Source: Thalassobaculum sp. OXR-137
GTDB taxonomy: Bacteria; Pseudomonadota; Alphaproteobacteria; Thalassobaculales; Thalassobaculaceae
Assembly (NCBI RefSeq): GCF_034377285.1
Contig: NZ_CP139715.1
Coordinates: forward strand, 3,084,001-3,148,000
Direction: 5' to 3'
DNA length: 64,000 nucleotides
Below the pieces are notes generated by a model that was given only the letters and a program-made list of their open reading frames with translations, did no database searches and was not told the origin of the DNA. Position 1 is the stretch's first letter. Each line of letters opens with the position of its first letter. Positions 27,432 to 36,265 of the stretch are shown one piece after another. The translations under genes were made by a program, and so were the position numbers.

Positions 27432-27608
27432 TCCCGGATTAAATCCGGGACGGACCTCGCCGGGATGACGGGAATGGGCCTTTTGATCGCTTTCTCCGAT
27501 CGTCATCCCGGTGGACCCCGAACATGATCCGGGGGTCGATCGGGACCCGATGCGCTCGGTCCCCGCCTTCGCGGGGACGTAAGAGGGAAGCCCCGCTTCC
27601 CTCTTACG
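27432..27608. repeat. cluster of palindromes in a 250-bp gap
   Basis: The gap between the GMC gene and the SDR gene is filled by inverted repeats: TCCCGGATTAAATCCGGGA (27432-27450, the same palindrome as at 10410 in opposite sense), GTCATCCCGG units near 27470 and 27503, a GTCCCCGC/GCGGGGAC stem (27558-27577, loop CTTC), and a CGTAAGAGGGAAG stem running into the SDR stop codon. The last hairpin may end SDR transcription. No gene is visible in this stretch. Confidence 0.7.
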
Positions 27609-28347
27609 TCTGCGTGCCGCCGTTGCTGGCGATCATCTGGCCGTTGATGAAGCCCCCGCTATCGGAACACAGGAAGGCGGCGAGGGCGGCGATGTCCTCC
27701 GGCTGACCCAGGCGGCCGACAGGGATCCGGTCGAGCTGGCTCTTGATGTGATGGGTCATGGAGGCATCCGCATGCTGGGTGTCGATCGGGCCCGGCGAGA
27801 TCGCGTTCACCGTCACGCCGCTCGGCCCGAATTCCTTTGCCAGCGCCTTGGTCAGCCCCCACAGGCCGTGCTTGGCGGCGGAGACCGGCGCCCGGCCGGC
27901 ATAGCCGTGGATCGCGTTCATGCCGGTCAGGTTCACCACCCGGCCCCAGCCGCGCTCGACCATGGCGCCGCAGAACGCCCGGCAGAGATAGAAGGCGCTG
28001 GTCAGGTCGGTGTTCATCACCCGATGCCAGCCCTCGTCCGTCATCTCCAGGAACGGCTTCTCTGGGCGGATGGCGGCATTGTTCACGACGATCGCTACCG
28101 GCGCCATCTCGGCCTCGACCTGTGCCTTCAGCTTGGCGACGGCGGCGGAGTCGCCGACATCGGCCATCACAACCAGGGCCTTGCGCCCGAGCGCGCCCAC
28201 GTCCTTTGCGACAGCCTCGCAGGCGTCGCGGTTCGCGCGTCCGTTGACCACGATGTCGAAGCCGTCGCGGGCCAGGGCGACCGCGATGGCGCGGCCGATG
28301 TTCTGGCCGGCGCCGGAGATCACGGCGGTGGCGGGGGTATCGGGCAT
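27604..28347 (-). CDS. SDR family oxidoreductase with altered catalytic residues
   Basis: A 247-residue Rossmann protein. The coenzyme motif is SGAGQNIGRAIA (11-22) with VVNNAA at 87-92, and the C-terminal SGGFINGQMIASNGG is normal. At catalytic positions it has D114, G142, V155 and K159 where Asn, Ser, Tyr and Lys are expected; only the lysine survives. Either it works by another mechanism or it binds rather than turns over ligand. Start ATG at 28347 with GGGAGG upstream. It stands alone, divergent from the hemN-like gene. Confidence 0.85.
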   Translation of the reverse strand: MPDTPATAVISGAGQNIGRAIAVALARDGFDIVVNGRANRDACEAVAKDVGALGRKALVVMADVGDSAAVAKLKAQVEAEMAPVAIVVNNAAIRPEKPFLEMTDEGWHRVMNTDLTSAFYLCRAFCGAMVERGWGRVVNLTGMNAIHGYAGRAPVSAAKHGLWGLTKALAKEFGPSGVTVNAISPGPIDTQHADASMTHHIKSQLDRIPVGRLGQPEDIAALAAFLCSDSGGFINGQMIASNGGTQT

Positions 28348-28450
28348 AGGTGGCCTCCCTGGGCGGTTTTGGTTTTCCCGCAGCCTAGGCGAAGCGGCGC
28401 GTCCTGGGACCAGCCAAAATAGTGCCGCCGTCGTCGTCCGCGCCGGCCAA

Positions 28451-28464
28451 TTGACCTGGATCAA
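28451..28464 (+). promoter_or_regulatory. FNR/Anr-type box upstream of the hemN-like gene
   Basis: TTGACCTGGATCAA matches the FNR-family consensus TTGAY-N4-RTCAA exactly. If an activator bound at -41.5, transcription would begin near 28499, between the TTG (28492) and ATG (28522) start candidates. This supports the ATG. Oxygen-independent coproporphyrinogen oxidase genes are classic FNR/FnrL targets. Confidence 0.75.
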
Positions 28465-28521
28465 TGTCTGCGCCCGCGCGGGCGCCCACTCTTGGCGGAC
28501 ACGAGCGACCGGGACCGAGCC

Positions 28522-29865
28522 ATGTTTCTTCACCGTCACGCCACTGCCGCGCTGCCGCGCTATACCAGCTATCCGCCTGCCAACCGCTTCGAGGATGGAG
28601 CGGGCGGCGCTCTGTATCCCTGGTGGCTCGAGCAGCTCACCTCCTCGGAGCCGCTGTCGCTCTATCTGCACGTCCCGTTCTGCGCGCAGCTCTGCTGGTA
28701 TTGCGGTTGCCATACATCGGTCGCGAACGACAGTTCGCGCGTCGACCGGTTCGTCGGCCGGTTGATCCAGGAAATCCTTCACGTCTCGAGCCGCATCTCG
28801 GATCCGGGAGAGGTCTGCTCGATTCACTTCGGCGGCGGCACCCCGACCATGATGTCGCCGGAGGCGATGGGGCGGGTGATGGCGGCCCTGCGCGCCGCTT
28901 TCCCGGTGCGCCCAGATGCCGAGATCGCGGTCGAGATCGATCCCCGGACCCTCGACGACGCCCATGTGGAGGCGATGGCCGCTGCCGGCGTGACCCGGGC
29001 GAGTCTCGGGGTGCAGGACGTCGATCCGGAGGTGCAGTGCGCCATCAACCGCATTCAGCCCACCGAGCTCCTCGCCGACCGGATAGGCGCTCTCCGCGCC
29101 GCCGGTATCCGCAGCATCAATGCCGATCTGATGTACGGTCTTCCCGGCCAGACTGTCGCTCACGTGCGCCGGTCGTCCGATACGGTGACCGCGCTCGGCG
29201 TCGACCGGGTGGCGGTCTTCGGCTACGCCCATGTGCCGTGGTTCAAGAAGAACCAGGGTGCCATCGACGCCGCCCAGCTCCCCGGAGCGGAGGAGCGCTT
29301 CGAGCAGGCCGAGGCGGCGGAGGCGCAGCTCGTGGCGGACGGCTACACCGCCATCGGCATCGACCATTTCGCCCGGCCGCAGGACAGTCTTGCGATGGCT
29401 GCCGCGGAGGGGCGCCTGCGCCGGAACTTCCAGGGCTATACCGACGATCCGGCCCAGACCCTGATCGGCTTCGGTCCGTCCTCGATCTCGGCGCTTCCGG
29501 GCGGCTATGCCCAGAACGCCCCCCACCTGAAGCAGTGGAGCGAGGCGGTGGAAGCAGGCAAGCTCTCCGCCCAGCGCGGCCTTGGGGTGACCGCGGAGGA
29601 CAAACTCCGTCGCTCGGTGATCGAGCGCGTGCTGTGCGACGGCCGGGTGGATCTCGGTCCCGTCGCGGCCCGGCACGGGCGCGACCCGGCCGACCTGATC
29701 GATGCGTTCGAGCGGCTGGTTCCGCTGGTGCAGGACGGGCTTGCGACGGTCGACGGGTGGCAGGTCGCCGCCACGATGGCCGGTCGGCGCTACTGGCGCT
29801 CGATCGCGGCCTGCTTCGACCCGGAACTGGCCCCGTCGGCCGGACGGCACAGCGTCGCGGTGTGA
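28522..29865 (+). CDS. hemN: oxygen-independent coproporphyrinogen III oxidase (HemN)
   Basis: A 447-residue radical SAM enzyme converting coproporphyrinogen III to protoporphyrinogen IX without oxygen. The cluster motif C54-x3-C58-x2-C61, followed by GC, is the HemN form rather than the HemW form. Other signs are RYTSYPPANRF at the N-terminus, HFGGGTPTMMSPEAM, the SAM-contacting EIDPRTL and GIDHFARPQDSLA, and the NFQGYTDDP motif specific to true HemN. The ATG is chosen over the TTG at 28492 because of the FNR box position. It would supply haem for the cytochromes and bd oxidase under low oxygen. Confidence 0.92.
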   Translation: MFLHRHATAALPRYTSYPPANRFEDGAGGALYPWWLEQLTSSEPLSLYLHVPFCAQLCWYCGCHTSVANDSSRVDRFVGRLIQEILHVSSRISDPGEVCSIHFGGGTPTMMSPEAMGRVMAALRAAFPVRPDAEIAVEIDPRTLDDAHVEAMAAAGVTRASLGVQDVDPEVQCAINRIQPTELLADRIGALRAAGIRSINADLMYGLPGQTVAHVRRSSDTVTALGVDRVAVFGYAHVPWFKKNQGAIDAAQLPGAEERFEQAEAAEAQLVADGYTAIGIDHFARPQDSLAMAAAEGRLRRNFQGYTDDPAQTLIGFGPSSISALPGGYAQNAPHLKQWSEAVEAGKLSAQRGLGVTAEDKLRRSVIERVLCDGRVDLGPVAARHGRDPADLIDAFERLVPLVQDGLATVDGWQVAATMAGRRYWRSIAACFDPELAPSAGRHSVAV

Positions 29866-30095
29866 CGGTCGGACTCCCTCGCTCCCACAGCCCGGCCTTC
29901 TCCGGCCCGGTCTAATCCGGACATTGCCTCCCTGAGAGTCCGTCGATTTCATCGTCCGGGCGCGGCGTGCTGCGCCCCGGACTTGGAAACCGCGTCAGAG
30001 CCGGGCATGCTGCACCGCGACGCCGGCCGGCTGCGGGGCGGCGCGACCATGGGACGCGCAAGACGGACATGAACAGGGACCTTCCAGGGAGAGGC

Positions 30096-31277
30096 ATGAT
30101 GGGTAGGGGATTCAAGGCATTGGCGCTGGCCGCCGGCATGACGGTCGCGGGGGCGCTCGGCGCCGCGCAGGCGGCCGAGCCGCTGAAGATCGGCATGATG
30201 GTGACGCTGTCCGGGCCGCCTGCGGTGCTCGGCAATCATATCCGCGACGGCTTCCAGCTTTTCGTCGACGAGAACGGCGGCAAGCTCGGCGGCCGCGACG
30301 TGGAGATGATCATCGTCGACGACGAGCTGAAGCCCGATGTCGCCCTGACCAAGGTCAAGGAGCTGCTGGAGCGCGACAAGGTCGACTTCGTGGCCGGCAT
30401 CGTCTTCTCGAACATCCTGCAGGCGGTGTTCCGCCCGGTGACCGAGAGCGAGACCTTCCTGATCGGCGCCAATGCCGGCACGTCCACCTTCGCCGGCAAG
30501 GGCTGCAACGAGTACTTCTTCTCCACCTCCTGGCAGAACGACCAGATCCACGAGGTCATGGGCAAGTACGCCCAGGACAAGGGGTTCAAGAAGGTCTTCC
30601 TGATGGCCCCGAACTACCAGGCCGGCAAGGACAGCCTCAACGGCTTCAAGCGCTACTACACCGGCGAAGTGGTGGACGAGGTCTACACCAAGCTCGGCAA
30701 CCTCGATTTCTCCGCCGAGCTGGCGAAGATTGCCGCGGCCAAGCCGGACGCGCTCTTCACCTTCATGCCGGGCGGCATGGGCGTGAACCTGGTGCGCCAG
30801 TTCAATCAGGCCGGCCTCGCCGACAGCGTGACCTTCCTGTCGGCCTTCACCGTGGACGGCACGACCCTGCCGGCGACCAAGGACGCGGCGCTGGGCCTGT
30901 TCTCGTCCTCCCAGTGGACGCCGGACATGGACAACGCGGCCAACAAGAAGTTCGTCACCGCCTATGAGGCGAAGTACGGCTCGGTGCCGTCGCTGTATTC
31001 CAGCCAGGGCTACGACGCGGCCCAGCTGATCGACAGCGCGGTGAAGGCGGTCGGCGGCGACCTCAGCGACAAGGACGCGGTGATCGCGGCTCTGAAGAAG
31101 GCGGACTTCGCCTCGGTGCGTGGCGATTTCAAGTTCAACAACAACCACTTCCCGATCCAGGACTTCTACCTGGTCAAGGCGGTGAAGCGGGATGACGGCG
31201 CCTATCACACCACCGTGGTGGAGAAGGTGTTCGACGATTACGGCGACGTCCATGCCAAGGACTGCCGCATGAAGTGA
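30096..31277 (+). CDS. branched-chain amino acid-type ABC transporter substrate-binding protein
   Basis: A 393-residue periplasmic protein. The signal peptide ends at AQAAEP. The Peripla_BP_6 fold starts LKIGMMVTLSGPPAVLGNHIRDG and continues with DDELKPDVALTKVKELLERDKVDFVAG. The later SSQGYDAAQLIDSAV and FKFNNNHFPIQDFYL segments resemble Liv-type proteins from aromatic-acid and amide uptake systems, so the ligand need not be leucine. Two adjacent ATGs (30096 and 30099) follow AGGGAG. It is first in an operon with two permeases and two ATPases. The 230 bp upstream of it hold only a GC-rich hairpin-prone stretch and no gene. Confidence 0.92.
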   Translation: MMGRGFKALALAAGMTVAGALGAAQAAEPLKIGMMVTLSGPPAVLGNHIRDGFQLFVDENGGKLGGRDVEMIIVDDELKPDVALTKVKELLERDKVDFVAGIVFSNILQAVFRPVTESETFLIGANAGTSTFAGKGCNEYFFSTSWQNDQIHEVMGKYAQDKGFKKVFLMAPNYQAGKDSLNGFKRYYTGEVVDEVYTKLGNLDFSAELAKIAAAKPDALFTFMPGGMGVNLVRQFNQAGLADSVTFLSAFTVDGTTLPATKDAALGLFSSSQWTPDMDNAANKKFVTAYEAKYGSVPSLYSSQGYDAAQLIDSAVKAVGGDLSDKDAVIAALKKADFASVRGDFKFNNNHFPIQDFYLVKAVKRDDGAYHTTVVEKVFDDYGDVHAKDCRMK

Positions 31278-31296
31278 TCGGCTTCGGCCGGATTGG

Positions 31297-31332
31297 ACGG
31301 GCGGAGCCTTCGGGTTCCGCCCGTTTCTGTTA
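31297..31332 (+). terminator. attenuating hairpin between binding-protein and permease genes
   Basis: ACGGGCGGAGCC (31297-31308) and GGTTCCGCCCGT (31313-31324) pair over 12 bp (one G-U) around a TTCG tetraloop and are followed by TTTCTGTT. Such a partial terminator after the binding-protein gene would let that protein be made in excess over the membrane parts. Confidence 0.8.
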
Positions 31333-31369
31333 TTAGGGGTCCCGGAGAGACGTCCGGGGTAGGGGTGCG

Positions 31370-32296
31370 ATGACGGCGACGCTGTTCGCGGTGCAGGTGC
31401 TGAACGGGCTGCAGCTCGGCGTGCTGCTGTTCCTGGTGGCGGCCGGGCTGACCCTGGTGTTCGGGGTCATGGACTTCATCAACCTGGCCCATGGCGTCCA
31501 GTACATGCTCGGCGCCTATCTCGCCGTCACCTTCTACGGGCTGACCGGGAACTTCTTCGCCACGGTGATCCTGGCCATGGCCGCCGCCCTGGTTCTGGGG
31601 TTGGTGCTGGAGGTGCTGGTGTTCCGGCATTTCTACGACCGCGACCACCTGGACCAGGTGCTGGCGACCTTCGGCGTGATCCTGTTTCTCAATGAGGGTG
31701 TGCGGATCGTGTGGGGCTCGGCCCCGCTCAGCTACCCGGCCCCGGAGATTCTGCAGGGCGCGATCCCGGTGATGGACGGCTTCGGGTATCCGGTCTACCG
31801 CATCGCCCTGATCGTCGCCGGGCTGATCTGCGCCGTCGGCTTGTGGCTTGTGGTGGCGCGCACGAAAGTCGGCATGCTGATCCGGGCCGGGGCGGCCAAT
31901 CCGGCGATGCTCTCGGCCCTCGGCGTCAACGTGCGTCAGCTTTTCATGGTGGTTTTCGGCTTCGGCGCAATGCTGGCCGGGTTCGCCGGGGTGATGGCTG
32001 GGCCGATCTTCTCGGTGGAGCCGGGGATGGGCGACGGGGTGCTGATCCTCGCCTTCGTCGTCATCGTGATCGGCGGAATCGGCTCGATCCGCGGCGCTTT
32101 CCTGGCCGCCCTGATCGTCGGCTTGGTCGATACCCTCGGCCGCTCCTTCATGACCGATATCTTCAAGCTGTTCCTGGAGCCCTCGGCCGCCAATCAGGTC
32201 GGCCCGGCCATCGCCTCCATGCTGATCTACGTGCTGATGGCCGGCGTGCTGTTCTTCCGGCCGACCGGCCTGTTCCCGGCACCGGGGCGCGCCTGA
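31370..32296 (+). CDS. livH: branched-chain amino acid ABC transporter permease (LivH-type)
   Basis: A 308-residue membrane protein with eight or so spans. Family blocks are AAGLTLVFGVMDFINLAHGVQYMLGAYLA at the N-terminus, the ATFGVILFLNEGVRIVWG segment and the coupling region RAGAANPAMLSALGVNVRQLFM. The C-terminus ends FFRPTGLFPAPGRA. Its TGA shares one base with the ATG of the second permease (TGATG), so translation is coupled. Confidence 0.92.
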   Translation: MTATLFAVQVLNGLQLGVLLFLVAAGLTLVFGVMDFINLAHGVQYMLGAYLAVTFYGLTGNFFATVILAMAAALVLGLVLEVLVFRHFYDRDHLDQVLATFGVILFLNEGVRIVWGSAPLSYPAPEILQGAIPVMDGFGYPVYRIALIVAGLICAVGLWLVVARTKVGMLIRAGAANPAMLSALGVNVRQLFMVVFGFGAMLAGFAGVMAGPIFSVEPGMGDGVLILAFVVIVIGGIGSIRGAFLAALIVGLVDTLGRSFMTDIFKLFLEPSAANQVGPAIASMLIYVLMAGVLFFRPTGLFPAPGRA

Positions 32297-33246
32297 TGCC
32301 GGGTGGGATCACGCGCGGGCGGGCGATTTCCGCCATCCTGCTGATCGCCTTCGCGGTGCTGCCGCTGGTGGCCGAGGCGACGGGCCAGGGCTACCTGACC
32401 AACATCGCCAGCCGGGTGATGATCTACGCCATCGCCGCGCTCAGCCTCGACCTGATCCTGGGCTACGGCGCGATGGTCAGCTTCGGCCATGCCGCCTTCA
32501 TCGGCATCGGCGCCTATGCGGTCGGCATCTCGGCCGAGCACAACCTGTGGGAAGGCACCCTGACGATCCCGATGGCGATGCTCGCAGCCGGTCTGTTCGC
32601 ACTGGTCACCGGGGCGATCAGCCTGCGCACCCGCGGCGTCTATTTCATCATGATCACGCTCGCCTTCGGGCAGATGGCCTACTACACGGCGTCCAGCCTG
32701 TCGGCCTATGGCGGCGACGACGGGCTGACCATCTGGGGTCGCAGCGAGTTCCTCGGCAATCCCGTACTGGAGGACGACACCGCCCTGTATTTCTTCGTGC
32801 TGGCCTGCCTCGCCCTGTGCTGGTGGTTCGCCAGCCGCGTGGTCGACAGCCGGTTCGGCCGGGTCATCGCCGGGGTGCGCGAGAACCGGGCGCGGATGGC
32901 TGCCGTCGGTTTCGATCCGTACCGCCACCAGCTCGTCGCCTATGTGATCGCCGGGATGATGGCCGGGCTCGCCGGCGCGCTGCTGGCCAACCACGCCGAG
33001 TTCGTCAGCCCCGCCTACATGTCCTGGCAGCGCTCCGGCGACCTGATCATCATGGTCGTGCTCGGCGGCATGGGCTCGCTCTACGGCGCGGTGCTGGGCG
33101 CGGTGGCGTATCTGGCCCTGGAAGACGTACTGGCGGGGTTCACCGAGCACTGGCGGGTGATCTTCGGGCCGATGCTGATCCTGATCGTGCTCTATGCCCG
33201 CGGCGGCATCGCCCGCGCCTTCCGGCGGGAGGGGCGCGATGGCTGA
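32296..33246 (+). CDS. livM: branched-chain amino acid ABC transporter permease (LivM-type)
   Basis: A 316-residue permease. The LivM signature is visible in ALSLDLILGYGAMVSFGHAAFIGIGAYA, and the cytoplasmic coupling helix in GRVIAGVRENRARMAAVGFDPYRHQLVAYVIAG. The C-terminal GGMGSLYGAVLGAVAYLALEDVL is also typical. It pairs with the upstream permease to form the membrane channel and overlaps the first ATPase gene by 8 bp. Confidence 0.92.
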   Translation: MPGGITRGRAISAILLIAFAVLPLVAEATGQGYLTNIASRVMIYAIAALSLDLILGYGAMVSFGHAAFIGIGAYAVGISAEHNLWEGTLTIPMAMLAAGLFALVTGAISLRTRGVYFIMITLAFGQMAYYTASSLSAYGGDDGLTIWGRSEFLGNPVLEDDTALYFFVLACLALCWWFASRVVDSRFGRVIAGVRENRARMAAVGFDPYRHQLVAYVIAGMMAGLAGALLANHAEFVSPAYMSWQRSGDLIIMVVLGGMGSLYGAVLGAVAYLALEDVLAGFTEHWRVIFGPMLILIVLYARGGIARAFRREGRDG

Positions 33247-33994
33247 CCCGATCCTCGAGCTTGCCGGCCTCAGGAAAAGTTACGGTGCGCTGACCGTCAC
33301 CGATGGCGTGAACCTGGCGGTGAAGGCCGGAGCCATTCATGCGGTGATAGGTCCGAACGGCGCGGGGAAGACGACGCTGATCAACCAGATCGGCGGTCAG
33401 GTCGTCCCCGATGCCGGCACCGTCATACTTGACGGTCGCAACATCACCGACCTGCCGATCGATGCCCGCTCGCATCTGGGTCTGGCGCGCTCGTTCCAGA
33501 TCACCAACGTGCTGCCAGGCTTCACCACCCTGGACAACGTCGCCGTCGCCGCCCAGGCCCATGCCGGCCACAGCTTCCGCTTCTTCCGGCCCGTCGCGCG
33601 CGAGACGGCGCTGACCGAGCGGGCCATGGCCTGTCTGGAGACCGTGGGCCTGGCCGACCGGGCGCCGATCCGGGCCGGCGCGCTGAGCCACGGCGAGAAG
33701 CGGGCGCTGGAGATCGCCATGGCGCTGGCGACCGATCCGAAGGTCCTGCTGCTGGACGAGCCGATGGCCGGCACCACCCATGAGGAAACGGCCCGCCTGA
33801 CCGAGACGCTGGAAGGGCTGCGCGGCCGCTTCACCATCCTGCTGGTCGAGCACGACATGGCGGCGGTCTTCGCGCTGGCCGACACGATCTCGGTGCTGGT
33901 CTACGGCCGTGTCATCGCCGAGGGCACGCCCGACGCGATCCGCGCCGATCCGGAGGTCCGCGCCGCCTATCTGGGCGAGGAGGAGATCCTATGA
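33239..33994 (+). CDS. livG: branched-chain amino acid ABC transporter ATP-binding protein (LivG-type)
   Basis: A 251-residue ATPase. Walker A is GPNGAGKTT (38-46), the signature is LSHGEKRALEIAMAL, and Walker B is VLLLDEPMAG followed by the H-loop VEHDM. The variant LSHG replaces the usual LSGG, which is common in LivG proteins. The C-terminal IAEGTPDAIRADPEVRAAYLG is the family ending. ATG at 33239 overlaps the upstream gene; its stop overlaps the next ATPase start as ATGA. Confidence 0.92.
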   Translation: MADPILELAGLRKSYGALTVTDGVNLAVKAGAIHAVIGPNGAGKTTLINQIGGQVVPDAGTVILDGRNITDLPIDARSHLGLARSFQITNVLPGFTTLDNVAVAAQAHAGHSFRFFRPVARETALTERAMACLETVGLADRAPIRAGALSHGEKRALEIAMALATDPKVLLLDEPMAGTTHEETARLTETLEGLRGRFTILLVEHDMAAVFALADTISVLVYGRVIAEGTPDAIRADPEVRAAYLGEEEIL

Positions 33995-34707
33995 CCGCGC
34001 CCCTGCTCGAAGTGGCGGACCTGACCGCCGGCTATGGGGCCGCCCCTGTGCTGTTCGGCATGACGCTGACCGTGCACGCGGGCGAGGTGGTCACGCTGAT
34101 GGGCCGCAACGGTATGGGCAAGACCACCACCATCCGCGCGGTGATGGGTCTGCTGCCGCCGACCGGGGGCCGAGTGCTGATCGCCGGCGAGGACATGCGC
34201 GGCCGCCCGGCCCATGAGATCGCCCGCCGCGGCCTCGGTCTGGTGCCGGAGGGCCGGCAGATCTTCCCGACACTGACGGTGGAGGAGAACCTGATCGCCA
34301 CCGCCGCCAACCGGCTGGGCAGCGGCGCGCCGCGCTGGGGCCTGGCCGAGGTGCTGCACCTGTTCCCGCGCCTGGGCGAGCGGCGCCGGCAGATGGGCGG
34401 CAGCCTGTCCGGCGGCGAGCAGCAGATGCTGGCGGTGGGCCGGGCGCTGATGACCAACCCGCGCCTGCTGATCCTGGACGAGGCCACCGAGGGCTTGGCG
34501 CCGTTGATCCGCGAGGAGATCTGGCGGGTGCTGGCGACCCTGAAGAGCGAGGGCCAGGCGATCCTGGTGATCGACAAGAACGTTTCCGCCCTACTGGCCC
34601 TGGCCGACCGCCACACGGTGGTGGAGAAGGGACAGGTGGTTTGGGAAGGCGATACGGCCGCTTTCCGCGCCGACGGGGCGGTGATCGAGACGTATCTGCA
34701 CGTGTGA
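33991..34707 (+). CDS. livF: branched-chain amino acid ABC transporter ATP-binding protein (LivF-type)
   Basis: A 238-residue ATPase, second of the pair. Walker A is GRNGMGKTT, the signature is LSGGEQQMLAVGRALM and Walker B is LLILDEATEG. The post-Walker B segment APLIREEIWRVL and the D-loop/H-loop region VIDKNV, with lysine rather than the common histidine context, are usual in LivF. It ends the operon; cydA follows after 161 bp with its own ribosome site. Confidence 0.92.
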   Translation: MTAPLLEVADLTAGYGAAPVLFGMTLTVHAGEVVTLMGRNGMGKTTTIRAVMGLLPPTGGRVLIAGEDMRGRPAHEIARRGLGLVPEGRQIFPTLTVEENLIATAANRLGSGAPRWGLAEVLHLFPRLGERRRQMGGSLSGGEQQMLAVGRALMTNPRLLILDEATEGLAPLIREEIWRVLATLKSEGQAILVIDKNVSALLALADRHTVVEKGQVVWEGDTAAFRADGAVIETYLHV

Positions 34708-34868
34708 TGGCAAGGCACCCTCCGTGCATGCCGTGATAGGGTGGCAAAACTGTCGCGGTGATGAAACGCCGCATGGACCGTTCCGGGCGTGGGCACTAGT
34801 TCACGGGGGCGACGAGGGGGATCACAGCGGGCCCTAGGGCCGGCGACAACCATCGAGGAGTGCGGGGC

Positions 34869-36260
34869 ATGGACCTGCCGCTCGCCATCGACCTGGCCCG
34901 GTTTCAGTTCGCCTTCACGGTGTCCTTCCACATCATCTTCCCGGCCTTCTCCATCGGCCTCGCCTCCTATCTGGCGGTTCTGGAAGGGCTGTGGCTGGCG
35001 ACCGGACGGCAGGTCTATATCGACACCTTCCGCTACTGGCTGAAGATCTTCGCCGTGGCGTTCGGCATGGGCGTCGTCTCCGGCATCGTCATGAGCTACC
35101 AGTTCGGCACGAACTGGAGCGTGTTCTCCGACAAGACCGGACCGGTGCTCGGGCCCCTGATGGGCTACGAGGTGCTGTCCGCCTTCTTCCTGGAGGCGGG
35201 GTTCCTCGGGATCATGCTGTTCGGGCTGAAACGGGTGGGCAAGGGCCTGCACTTCGCGGCCACGCTGATGGTGGCGATCGGCACCTTCATCTCCGCCTTC
35301 TGGATCCTCAGCGTGAACAGCTGGATGCACACCCCGGCCGGCTACGCCATCAACGAGGTCGGCCAGTTCGTGCCGGCGGACTGGTGGGCGGTGATCTTCA
35401 ACCCGTCCTTCCCGTACCGGCTGGTCCACATGGTGCTCGCCGCCTATCTGACGACGGCCTTCGTGGTCGGCGCGGTGGGGGCGTTGCACCTGCTGCGGAA
35501 CCGGGACAACCGCCCGGCCAAGCTGATGTTCTCCATGGCCATGTGGATGGCCGCGGTCGTGGCGCCGCTCCAGATCGTCGCCGGCGACCTGCATGGGCTG
35601 AATACCCTGGAGCATCAGCCGGCCAAGATCGCCGCCATGGAAGGGCATTTCGAGTCCCAGACCGGCGCGCCGCTCTATCTGTTCGGCTGGCCGGACATGG
35701 AGGCCGAGGAACTGCGCTACGCCATCGGCATCCCCAAGTTGGGCAGCCTGATTCTGACCCACGATCTGGACGGGGCGGTGCAGGGGCTGACCGACTGGCC
35801 GCGTGAGGACAGGCCCAACGCCACGGTGCTGTTCTGGACCTTCCGGGTAATGGTGGCGATCGGCTTCGCCATGGTCGGCATCGGTCTTTGGGCCCTGTGG
35901 CGGCGCTGGCGGGGAACGCTGTACGAGCCCGATCTGCTGCACCGGCTGGCGATCGTCATGGGTCCGTCCGGTTTCGTCGCCGTGCTCGCCGGCTGGATCA
36001 CGACCGAGATGGGTCGGCAGCCCTGGACGGTCTACGGCTTGCTGCGCACGGTCGACTCCGCCTCGCCGATGGACGCGCCGGCGGTGGCGACGTCGCTGGT
36101 CGCCTTCATCGTGGTGTACTTCGTGGTGTTCGGTGCCGGCGTCTACTACGTGCTGCGGTCGATGAACGCCGCGCCGCATGACAACGAGCCGGGGCTCGAC
36201 AAGGATCAACCGGTCCGGGCCGCCGGCATGGCACAGGCCGGCGCGCCGGGCGAGGAGTGA
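34869..36260 (+). CDS. cydA: cytochrome bd-type (CioA-like) quinol oxidase subunit I
   Basis: A 463-residue membrane protein reducing oxygen with quinol electrons. Haem ligands expected are H21 (FTVSFHIIFPAFSIG), the histidine in RLVHMVLAAY and M328 (FRVMVAIGF). The quinol loop keeps QPAKIAAMEGHFE, and E380 lies in TEMGRQPW. The loop between spans 6 and 7 is short, as in cyanide-insensitive CioA oxidases rather than E. coli CydA. Start ATG at 34869 with GAGGAG eight bases upstream. It would support respiration at low oxygen or under stress. Confidence 0.93.
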   Translation: MDLPLAIDLARFQFAFTVSFHIIFPAFSIGLASYLAVLEGLWLATGRQVYIDTFRYWLKIFAVAFGMGVVSGIVMSYQFGTNWSVFSDKTGPVLGPLMGYEVLSAFFLEAGFLGIMLFGLKRVGKGLHFAATLMVAIGTFISAFWILSVNSWMHTPAGYAINEVGQFVPADWWAVIFNPSFPYRLVHMVLAAYLTTAFVVGAVGALHLLRNRDNRPAKLMFSMAMWMAAVVAPLQIVAGDLHGLNTLEHQPAKIAAMEGHFESQTGAPLYLFGWPDMEAEELRYAIGIPKLGSLILTHDLDGAVQGLTDWPREDRPNATVLFWTFRVMVAIGFAMVGIGLWALWRRWRGTLYEPDLLHRLAIVMGPSGFVAVLAGWITTEMGRQPWTVYGLLRTVDSASPMDAPAVATSLVAFIVVYFVVFGAGVYYVLRSMNAAPHDNEPGLDKDQPVRAAGMAQAGAPGEE

Positions 36261-36265
36261 GCGTC

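Noticed and set aside
34708-34868. An FNR box upstream of cydA
   Set aside because: The 161-bp gap contains no TTGAY-N4-RTCAA match.
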